Position numbers and translations under genes: made by a program
Part shown: one piece after another, positions 45,263 through 52,078 of the stretch
How positions within the stretch are numbered: position 1 is the stretch's first letter
Layout: every line of letters starts with the position of its first letter
Notes under the pieces: generated by a model
Databases searched by the model: none
What the model was told of the DNA's origin: nothing
The model's input: the letters and a program-made list of their open reading frames with translations, nothing else
Source of the DNA: CAXXOK01 sp963678055
GTDB taxonomy: Bacteria > Bacillota > Clostridia > Christensenellales > Aristaeellaceae
Reading direction: 5' to 3'
Length of the DNA stretch: 64,000 nt
Assembly: GCA_963678055.1 (NCBI GenBank)
Contig: OY782679.1
Span: forward strand, 1,488,001-1,552,000

Positions 45263-45887
45263 ATTAGCAGCCTCCATTTTGGCGGCCAATGCCATGCATA
45301 TGGCAGATGCAGTAAACCGCATTTTAGACAGCGGTTGTGATGCCGTGCATTTCGATGTCATGGACGGAGTTTTCGTACCTAATATATCGTTTGGGCCAAA
45401 CCTGCTTAGGGACATGAGCAAGGAATTTAAAGCGTATTTTGATGTACATTTGATGCTGCACGACCCACTGCGCTACATTGATATCTTTGCAGACAGTGGC
45501 GCTGATGCCATCACCGTTCATGTGGAAAGTGACAGCTTTGCAAAATCAATCGAGAAGATCAAAGCCAGAGGCCTTCGCGCCGGAGCATCCCTAAAACCGG
45601 GCACACCCGCGTCCATTCTCCAGACGCTGGATACACCGCCGGATCAGGTGCTGGTCATGACCGTAGAACCCGGCTTTGGCGGGCAAAAGCTAATGCCAGA
45701 TATGGTGCGTAAAATAGCGGAAATCCGTTCCTTAGGCTATCAGGGCATCATTGAAGCGGACGGCGGCATTAACGCGGATAATGCCGGGTTGCTTGCGCAG
45801 GCCGGCGCGGACATGCTCGTACTGGGGACGACCTTCTTTCAAAGTCCGGACCCAAAAGCATTGGTACAACTAATTCACAGCTTATAA
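45255..45887 (+). CDS. rpe: ribulose-phosphate 3-epimerase
   Basis: Interconverts ribulose-5-phosphate and xylulose-5-phosphate. A 210-residue TIM barrel with KLAASILAANAMHMADAV, HFDVMDGVFVPNISFGP, LMLHDP, MTVEPGFGGQKLM and the C-terminal EADGGINADNAG. It overlaps the end of rsgA by 8 bp. The thiamine pyrophosphokinase that often follows in Firmicutes is absent; a strong terminator follows instead. Confidence 0.97.
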   Translation: MSKLAASILAANAMHMADAVNRILDSGCDAVHFDVMDGVFVPNISFGPNLLRDMSKEFKAYFDVHLMLHDPLRYIDIFADSGADAITVHVESDSFAKSIEKIKARGLRAGASLKPGTPASILQTLDTPPDQVLVMTVEPGFGGQKLMPDMVRKIAEIRSLGYQGIIEADGGINADNAGLLAQAGADMLVLGTTFFQSPDPKALVQLIHSL

Positions 45888-45891
45888 ACAA

Positions 45892-45920
45892 AAAACTCCC
45901 GGCATTTCGCCGGGAGTTTT
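45892..45920. terminator. bidirectional terminator after rpe
   Basis: 12-bp stem AAAACTCCCGGC/GCCGGGAGTTTT with a 5-nt loop and T-rich tails on both strands (TTTTTTATTA on plus). It ends the dac-priA-rpe run and the convergent acyl-CoA synthetase gene. Confidence 0.92.
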
Positions 45921-45927
45921 TTATTAT

Positions 45928-47562
45928 CTATTGCGTGACTTGTTTTTCAACCAAATGCTCAACTCCATAGAGATGGCGCAGTTTGGGTTTTTCAATTTTG
46001 CCGGTCGGGTTCCGCGGTACCTTGGCAAAGATGATGCGCCGTGGCCGTTTATACCGGGGCAAGTCCATGCAGAACGTAATGATATCATCTTCATTAGCGC
46101 TGCCGTCTTCCTTGAGCTCAACGATGGCGGCAGATATTTCGCCAAGTCTATCATCAGGCATACCAATTACGGCAACATCTTTAATCTTGTCATGTGACCG
46201 CAGGAAATCTTCAATCTGCACAGGATAGATATTTTCTCCGCCGGAAATGATGACGTCCTTTTTACGATCAACCAGGTAGATAAAGCCGTCTTCATCCATT
46301 TTGGCCATATCGCCGGTGCGCAGCCAGCCGTTTACCAGAATTTCGTCCGTGGCTTCCTGATTATGATAATAACATTTCATCAACCCGGGGCCTTTGACGG
46401 CCAGTTCGCCGACATCGCCATGATCAACATCACACATAGCATCATCCACAATGCGTGTCTGCCATTGATATCCGGCGATACCGATCGCGCCGACCTTGTG
46501 AACATTCTCAACGCCCAAATGCACGCAACCCGGTCCGGCTGACTCACTCAGGCCATAGTTCGTATCATATTGCTGGTGGGGGAACACCGTCAGCCAGCGC
46601 GTAATCAGGCTGGGTGGCACAGGCTGGGCACCGATATGCATCAAACGCCACTGGGACAGCTGATAATCATTCAAATCCAGATCGCCACGTTCAATACTAT
46701 CTAAAATGTCCTGCGCCCAGGGCACCAGCAGCCATACGATGGTTGCTTTTTCATCGGATACGGACTGCAATACCCATTTTGCATTGATACCGCGCAAAAG
46801 CACGGCTTTGCTGCCGACCATCAAACTGCCAAACCAGTGCATTTTCGCCCCGGTGTGGTACAGCGGGGGAATGCACAGAAACACATCGTCCTTGGTTTGT
46901 CCATGATGTTTCTGCTCTGCCAGGCACGCTGCCAGCAAGCCCTCATGGCTGTGCAGAATGGCTTTAGGGAAGCCTGTTGTCCCGGAGGAGAAGTAGATAG
47001 CGGCATCGTCCTTCTCAACCACTTCTACTGCCGGCGCTGTTGAAGAGCAGAAGGTTATATAGTGTTCAAAATTATCGCAAAAAGCGGGGGTATCGTTACC
47101 AACAAAAAAGAAATGACGAATATCCGAAAGGGTACTTTGCGTCTGTTCTACGCGCCCGGTGAACTCTGGTCCGAATATCAGGACAGAAGCATCGGACAGA
47201 TGTAAACAGTAGTCGATTTCTTCAGCGGTATAGCGGAAATTGAGCGGCACAGCCAATGCGCCGGTTTTCAGAATACCGAAATAGAGCGGCAGCCATTCCA
47301 GACAGTTCATCAGCAAAATGGCGACCTTGTCACCTTTTTTAACGCCGCGCGATAAAAGCAAATTCGCAAACCGGTTGGCGGTTTGGTCAAACTCTCTCCA
47401 GGTGATTTCTCTGCGGTATTTACCACCGGACGCGGACTCAATCAGGTTGAACTCCCGCCATGATATGGTATGATCTGGCTGCAACGCCGGGTTGATTTCC
47501 ACTAACGCTGCATTGTCGGGCGTGAATTTAGCATTTTTCTCCAGAAACTCGGTGATGATCAC
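45928..47562 (-). CDS. AMP-forming acyl-CoA synthetase
   Basis: Activates a carboxylic acid as acyl-AMP and then acyl-CoA. The 544-residue ANL-superfamily protein has AMP-binding motif YFSSGTTGFPKAILHSHEG, the YGLSESAG motif, the hinge region GWLRTGDMAKMDEDGFIYLVDRKKDVIISGGENIYP and the catalytic Lys in NPTGKIEKPKLR. Sequence looks like a medium- or long-chain type, but the substrate cannot be read. It has no beta-oxidation or polyketide neighbours and stands alone behind a very good promoter. The GTG at 47562 has GGAGG 8 nt upstream. Confidence 0.9.
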   Translation of the reverse strand: MIITEFLEKNAKFTPDNAALVEINPALQPDHTISWREFNLIESASGGKYRREITWREFDQTANRFANLLLSRGVKKGDKVAILLMNCLEWLPLYFGILKTGALAVPLNFRYTAEEIDYCLHLSDASVLIFGPEFTGRVEQTQSTLSDIRHFFFVGNDTPAFCDNFEHYITFCSSTAPAVEVVEKDDAAIYFSSGTTGFPKAILHSHEGLLAACLAEQKHHGQTKDDVFLCIPPLYHTGAKMHWFGSLMVGSKAVLLRGINAKWVLQSVSDEKATIVWLLVPWAQDILDSIERGDLDLNDYQLSQWRLMHIGAQPVPPSLITRWLTVFPHQQYDTNYGLSESAGPGCVHLGVENVHKVGAIGIAGYQWQTRIVDDAMCDVDHGDVGELAVKGPGLMKCYYHNQEATDEILVNGWLRTGDMAKMDEDGFIYLVDRKKDVIISGGENIYPVQIEDFLRSHDKIKDVAVIGMPDDRLGEISAAIVELKEDGSANEDDIITFCMDLPRYKRPRRIIFAKVPRNPTGKIEKPKLRHLYGVEHLVEKQVTQ

Positions 47563-47607
47563 TCTACCATCCTCCTGCACTACATTGACATCACTTTTCT
47601 TTCAAAA

Positions 47608-47636
47608 AGTATAGTCCAGCGAATACAGCCTGTCAA
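47608..47636 (-). promoter_or_regulatory. strong promoter of the acyl-CoA synthetase gene
   Basis: TTGACA, 17 bp, TATACT on the minus strand, about 45 bp before the GTG start. Confidence 0.85.
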
Positions 47637-47661
47637 TTGCAGACGGCTATTTTATCTACAG

Positions 47662-47682
47662 ATTCTCATGATATTCTCATGA
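47662..47682 (+). repeat. 11-bp-phased direct repeats upstream of the DUF4342-like gene
   Basis: ATTCTCATGA occurs at 47662-47671 and again at 47673-47682; a third TCTCAT lies at 47706-47711. The first two are exactly one helical turn apart, as for sites bound by OmpR/PhoB-type response regulators. No regulator gene is adjacent. Confidence 0.45.
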
Positions 47683-47778
47683 AACCATAAAGCGTGTCTC
47701 AAGCATCTCATCTATAGCCATGATATGCTTACAGCGTCGAATAAACAACCTTGCAATACTAAGGAGGAATACAAAGCA

Positions 47779-48063
47779 ATGGAAGAAAAGAAACAAAACG
47801 GCGGATTCTTCAAGGTCATGTACAGGACAAGGGTGAAAATCAGGCGCGGAGACATGCCGATTGTGAACCTGTCGGTTCTCTTCTCCGTAATCGCACTGCT
47901 TACAGCCCCCTGGCTGGTAATCGGCGGCGTAATTGCCTCACTGATCTTAGGGTATCGTCTGTCGGTGGATTCCAGCGGCGAAGGATTTGAGACCAGCTTT
48001 GATGAAGTGGTGAAGACCGGGACGCAGACTGTGAAACGTGTTTTCAACAGTGATGAAGAATAA
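47779..48063 (+). CDS. DUF4342-like small membrane protein
   Basis: A 94-residue protein. The central part (TRVKIRRGDMPIVNLSVLFSV... to GYRLSVD) resembles the DUF4342 domain: a short basic strand and a hydrophobic hairpin (about 31-60) likely to lie in the membrane. The usual N-terminal UBA-like domain of DUF4342 proteins is missing; instead there is a short charged start. The C-terminus is acidic. GGAGG is 11 nt from the ATG, a little far. It is monocistronic, with tandem repeats upstream and a strong terminator. Function unknown. Confidence 0.75.
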   Translation: MEEKKQNGGFFKVMYRTRVKIRRGDMPIVNLSVLFSVIALLTAPWLVIGGVIASLILGYRLSVDSSGEGFETSFDEVVKTGTQTVKRVFNSDEE

Positions 48064-48074
48064 GCCGTATAGTA

Positions 48075-48105
48075 AAGGCGAGCGCTTGCTGTAAGCGCTC
48101 GCCTT
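48075..48105. terminator. terminator after the DUF4342-like gene
   Basis: Perfect 13-bp stem AAGGCGAGCGCTT/AAGCGCTCGCCTT with a 5-nt loop, with TTATTGTTT on the plus side and TTTACTA on the minus side. It can serve the convergent gene too. Confidence 0.88.
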
Positions 48106-48121
48106 ATTGTTTGCTATTGAT

Positions 48122-49438
48122 TTACCACGTTGCGTTGGAGGCAACTTTCACCGCATTCTGATGGCCGGAATCCACTACATTGGTTTCATGCGTTTTCGAA
48201 TCCTTGAAGTGAATACAGAAGTGACCATCAAAATCATTCGAGATCGTAGAAGTGCCATGCGGCATACCGTTCATGGACGCTGCATACACATTTCCGCGAT
48301 ACATAATCAAAATCGGTCTGCGAGCCCAGCTCCATTTCCCGCGATAGATGGATTTAAAGGCCTCCGTATCCTTCGTGGAAGCAGGTTCTGCATCCAAGTG
48401 GTTAACACCGCTCCAGCGAACTGCAGAAAAGGTTTTGCCGGTGCGAACATCCTTGATGGTGAACGTAGCGCCTTTGGGAATCACATTGGTCACATGGTCG
48501 TCAAACCAGCTCAGCACGCGCGTTTTATACGTTTTGGTTGCGGACTTGATATTGTTTTTCACTCCGGTACCGCTGAACATAACGCGTATGGTAGCAGCAC
48601 CGGCGATGCCGTCAGCATTCATGCCGCGGTTTTCCTGAAAGCGGATGACAGCAGCTTTCGTTAGTTCGCCAAAATCACCGTCAATGGTTTGGGAATAATA
48701 CCCCAGCAGTGACAATGCTTGCTGCACTTTGATCACGTTGGAGCCGCTATCGCCTTCTTTGCAAGCAGACGGCACGGATTTAATATCGGAGAAGTTTGAT
48801 ACGGCGTTCTTGGTGCTTTTGACCGCCGTTGTAGGCTTTGGCGTGGTTTTTTCAGCATCCTGCTTTTCTGCATCCCGTCCGGATACGGTAATATCAGCTT
48901 TTTTCGCGCATTTCCCGAAAATAGATGTAATCGTTTGTTTTCCGGCAATGCCGTCCGGTTCAAGGTTTTGAGACTGTTGATACAGCGCTACGGCTGCGGT
49001 AGTCCCGGTGCCGTAATCACCATCAACCCGCAGGGTATAGTAGCCCAGGATTTTCATGGCGTTTTGCAGTTTCTTTACATCAGGCCCCTGATCGCCGATA
49101 TACAGCGGTCCGGGCGCGCTGCCCAGTGCCTTTATTTTATTCTGATTCAGAATAAGCGAATTGTCTGAAAGATCGATATAGGTTTTTACAATATATCCGG
49201 TGAAGTTGCCGTACCGAACACGATACCAATCGTCAAGAGACTGGAGAACCGTAACTTCTTCATCTTCCGGCAGCGTTTGCAGCGCTGTGGATTCAGTCGA
49301 GGTGGATTTTCGAAGGACGACTCTTGCGTTGGTTGTTCCAACGTCTCCCGCCAGTGCGGCTGAAAAGGGGAGAACGGATACGAGTAAAATTAACACTGTG
49401 ACAATGGACAAATACCGGGTCCACGGATACCGATGCAT
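48122..49438 (-). CDS. secreted SH3b / double PG-binding protein with unassigned C-terminal module
   Basis: A 438-residue exported wall protein. Signal peptide about 1-30; SH3b domain about 33-90 (NARVVLRKSTSTES to GYIVKTYIDL); two PG_binding_1 repeats at about 113-175 and 228-288 (each with LGYY..xxDGDxG and DGIAG), joined by a Lys/Thr-rich linker. The last 135 residues are a separate module with RWSGVNHLDAEP, RRPILIMYRGNVYAASMNG, and PHGTST... GHFCIHF. His394, His406, Cys408 and His410 recall the HxG...HGC active site of L,D-transpeptidases, with two residues fewer between the outer pair. The enzymatic role is inference. It has its own promoter. Confidence 0.82.
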   Translation of the reverse strand: MHRYPWTRYLSIVTVLILLVSVLPFSAALAGDVGTTNARVVLRKSTSTESTALQTLPEDEEVTVLQSLDDWYRVRYGNFTGYIVKTYIDLSDNSLILNQNKIKALGSAPGPLYIGDQGPDVKKLQNAMKILGYYTLRVDGDYGTGTTAAVALYQQSQNLEPDGIAGKQTITSIFGKCAKKADITVSGRDAEKQDAEKTTPKPTTAVKSTKNAVSNFSDIKSVPSACKEGDSGSNVIKVQQALSLLGYYSQTIDGDFGELTKAAVIRFQENRGMNADGIAGAATIRVMFSGTGVKNNIKSATKTYKTRVLSWFDDHVTNVIPKGATFTIKDVRTGKTFSAVRWSGVNHLDAEPASTKDTEAFKSIYRGKWSWARRPILIMYRGNVYAASMNGMPHGTSTISNDFDGHFCIHFKDSKTHETNVVDSGHQNAVKVASNATW

Positions 49439-49474
49439 GTGGATGACCTCCTTGCGTAATTTTACGCTATGACT

Positions 49475-49503
49475 AATATATTACAGCGGTATGAACTGGT
49501 CAA
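49475..49503 (-). promoter_or_regulatory. promoter of the SH3/PG-binding protein gene
   Basis: TTGACC, 17 bp, TATATT on the minus strand, about 37 bp before the start codon. Confidence 0.75.
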
Positions 49504-49594
49504 GTCATAATCAAACAATGTCACAAATGTTTCGTAATAATTCAACTGCTTCACTTAGTACAATAAAAGACCAATGTTCATATTATGTAAACTA

Positions 49595-49622
49595 TTGACA
49601 AATTGTAGCAATCGTTTAAACT
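49595..49622 (+). promoter_or_regulatory. promoter of the 749-residue coiled-coil protein gene
   Basis: TTGACA, 16 bp, TAAACT on the plus strand. The transcript would have a leader of about 190 nt. Confidence 0.55.
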
Positions 49623-49823
49623 AGTAGTGGTATACAAGCAACCATATCAGCCATGCTTTCAAACGGCTGTTGTGTTGCTTCCGCGTTGATAGTTATTCTT
49701 CACACAGAATGTGTGGCTGTATTACTTACTTTGAATACAGCTATTATTGGCGAATATCTACATCATCCGGAATGATTCCAAGTATCCCTAAAGTTCGAGA
49801 AGCTACCGGAGGCTCGATTTGCA

Positions 49824-52073
49824 ATGAAAAGACTGGACGGGACCATTACACTATCCCTGCTTGACGAAGATAATAGTCAGCGAATGATTTTTCGGATTTT
49901 CCCACTTTGTACCAAGGACGGTTTAATTTTTGGTAACAGAAAACAATCCTATCCCGATTTTGGGAGTTTGCGCATTATCCCCGATAAGCGCGAGCAATCA
50001 AGCTTTAAGGAACGCATGCGGGAAATGGGTTCTCTTTGTTGTGTGCAATTGAGCAGTGATGGCAAAGAATTAACCAAGGTGCGCCAAAATCGCAACTATG
50101 ATCCAAACCAGGGAGAATGCAACCAATACGCCATTTATTCCGATGTCATCTGCGGCTTTGAGCCCAGTTCGGTATTCGAGGTATTTCAGGAAAATCAGCC
50201 CATTTCTTCTGCATTAACCGAAAACGTTTTATTGCAGCGCGGGAAGGTCCTGTACGGGCCAATTCAAAAGGATACTGTTGCGGACTGGGATGAGCTAAAA
50301 CCCTTTGGCAATGAACAATTTTTGTTGCACACCGTGGAAGACAGTGACGGCAATCAGCGCTGCTTTTACTGGAATCCGGACGCAATCGTCACCTGGCGGC
50401 AGCGGAAACGGGAGCAGAAGCGTAACAATACGCAAAAACAAGACAAGCCTGTAGTGTCGGAACCTGCAGCACCTTCACCGGTACAAGAACCCATACCCCA
50501 GCCCATACCGGAAATAAAGGCCGAAGAGGTATCGGAGTCGATTCCGATTGGTACAAAGCTTGAAATTCTCGATGATGATTTGACGGCGATCGAGCATATA
50601 TCAGAACTTAATAAACCGGTTTCCGTAAGTGCGAACCGGCTTGTGGATACCCCTGTACCGGTTGTTAACGATCAGCCGAAGGAAGCGCCGAAGTTCCACG
50701 GTACCCCGATGAGCGAATCGCCTAAAAACGGGAAACCCAATCACAACGGCCATGGGTATGTGCACGGTGTGGTAGAAAAACAAATCAATCAAAAGCAACA
50801 GCAATCTGATGTTGTTCGGCCGGATCGACGTATGATTGAAAATCCGATCGAAAACCTGCGTATAGCATTGCAGCAAGTGTGGAGTATTCCGTCTCTGCAA
50901 CAGCAAGCACTGGGTATTTTGGGGAACAATCAGGAACTGATTGATTCCATGATGGCGTCCAAGTTTATGGATCGTCAAACCAAAACAGCATACTCTGCCG
51001 CCAAAGCAGAGCTGGATGAAATTGAAGGCGAGAGAATCGCCCTCTTGGTGGAGCTGGATAAAGTTAAGAATAATTACCAGCAAATCAAAGAAAAAATGTA
51101 CACGGAGCTGGCAAAGCAAAAGCAGAAAGAGCTGGAGACGCTCTCCAGCCGCCTGGAAGAGCTGACTGCTCAGCAGCAAACAGTTGAAGAAACGCTGTCT
51201 CAGCTTGGAGACAGCGTACAAGACGGCACACTTGAACTGCTAAAAACCAAAGCGGCCATGGATATACAAAGCAACGGCGCGGATTTGACACTCTCGCCAA
51301 CGATGGGCGTATCGGTTGAAACCAATGCGATTGTAGAAGCTGTTTGGAACACCATGAGCGCGATGGGCTTTAAGTGCAAACATGACTGCGTTACGGAGTT
51401 TATGGTATTTCTGTCCACACATGATGAAATCTGTGTAGCCGGAGACACTGTAGCTGAAGCGGAGCTCTATGTTAAAAACGTATTGCGAGCGCTTGGATTG
51501 CTGAACGTTACGGCGTGGTCAAATAGCAATCAGAATTTGCGAATTGTAAGCATACTGCCTGAAACTGATCAGCGTACACCAACGTTTGAAATCATCAAAG
51601 ATGACCGTGCCGCTATCCGCGCCTACGGCCATAAAACAATTCGATTACTGGACCAAAACCGTATGGAAACTGCCGGTTCACTGCCAGTGGTACGCGTTCC
51701 CGAATACAATAGAAACCGTGAACTGGAACGCATGAACGAGACCAGACGCCCGGTGTCGCTGCATTCCATTCATGCGTTTGCCAATCGCGCAGACCTGCTC
51801 TACAAAGACGGGGAAGAGTGGTTGGTCAGTCTTAGAAACAGACTGCTATCGCAAAACGTTGAGATTCCTGACGATATCAGCATGGCAGCCTATACCTTTG
51901 TCCGGGCAGCAGCTCCGCAGCTAAACGGAGGTCTGATGGAGGCTGTGGATACGGCTGCGCTGGCCTGGATTGTTCCAAAGCTGGCCGCACTACAGTTCCC
52001 CCCAGAGCTCACAGAAGCGCTGATCGGCAATATGCCAAAATGTATGCATGTTATGGCAAAATTGAGTCATTAA
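49824..52073 (+). CDS. large coiled-coil protein with degenerate McrB-like AAA core
   Basis: I do not know this family. Residues 1-195 form a predicted beta-rich domain (GTITLSLL... LRIIPDKREQSSFKERMREMG... YGPI); 200-340 are Pro/Gln-rich and probably disordered; 383-460 are a coiled coil. Residues of about 490-735 run like the AAA core of McrB-type ATPases: VWNTMSAMGFKCKHDCVTEFMVFLSTHDEICVAGDTVAEAELY lines up with the strand-plus-P-loop stretch, KTIRLLDQNRME (604-615) with the Walker B, and the helical end (EEWLVSLRNRLL... TAALAWIVPKLAAL) with the lid. The P-loop (GDTVAEAEL for GxxGxGKT) and Walker B (DQ for DE) are both broken. This is by-eye inference. No McrC-like nuclease is nearby. Confidence 0.6.
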   Translation: MKRLDGTITLSLLDEDNSQRMIFRIFPLCTKDGLIFGNRKQSYPDFGSLRIIPDKREQSSFKERMREMGSLCCVQLSSDGKELTKVRQNRNYDPNQGECNQYAIYSDVICGFEPSSVFEVFQENQPISSALTENVLLQRGKVLYGPIQKDTVADWDELKPFGNEQFLLHTVEDSDGNQRCFYWNPDAIVTWRQRKREQKRNNTQKQDKPVVSEPAAPSPVQEPIPQPIPEIKAEEVSESIPIGTKLEILDDDLTAIEHISELNKPVSVSANRLVDTPVPVVNDQPKEAPKFHGTPMSESPKNGKPNHNGHGYVHGVVEKQINQKQQQSDVVRPDRRMIENPIENLRIALQQVWSIPSLQQQALGILGNNQELIDSMMASKFMDRQTKTAYSAAKAELDEIEGERIALLVELDKVKNNYQQIKEKMYTELAKQKQKELETLSSRLEELTAQQQTVEETLSQLGDSVQDGTLELLKTKAAMDIQSNGADLTLSPTMGVSVETNAIVEAVWNTMSAMGFKCKHDCVTEFMVFLSTHDEICVAGDTVAEAELYVKNVLRALGLLNVTAWSNSNQNLRIVSILPETDQRTPTFEIIKDDRAAIRAYGHKTIRLLDQNRMETAGSLPVVRVPEYNRNRELERMNETRRPVSLHSIHAFANRADLLYKDGEEWLVSLRNRLLSQNVEIPDDISMAAYTFVRAAAPQLNGGLMEAVDTAALAWIVPKLAALQFPPELTEALIGNMPKCMHVMAKLSH

Positions 52074-52078
52074 CTTTT

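Larger units (their letters stand above)
49439..49823. other. 385-bp AT-rich divergent intergenic region
   Basis: Holds a minus-strand promoter for the SH3/PG-binding gene, a plus-strand promoter for the 749-residue gene, an inverted repeat GCGTAA-2-TTACGC at 49454-49467 near the minus-strand ribosome site, and a leader of about 190 nt before the plus-strand start. A short open frame at 49670-49864 is not supported by codon pattern or ribosome site. I see no RNA gene. Confidence 0.6.

Noticed and set aside
49670..49864. 64-codon frame in the leader of the 749-residue gene
   Set aside because: No ribosome site, Cys/Tyr-rich composition, and it overlaps the better-supported start.
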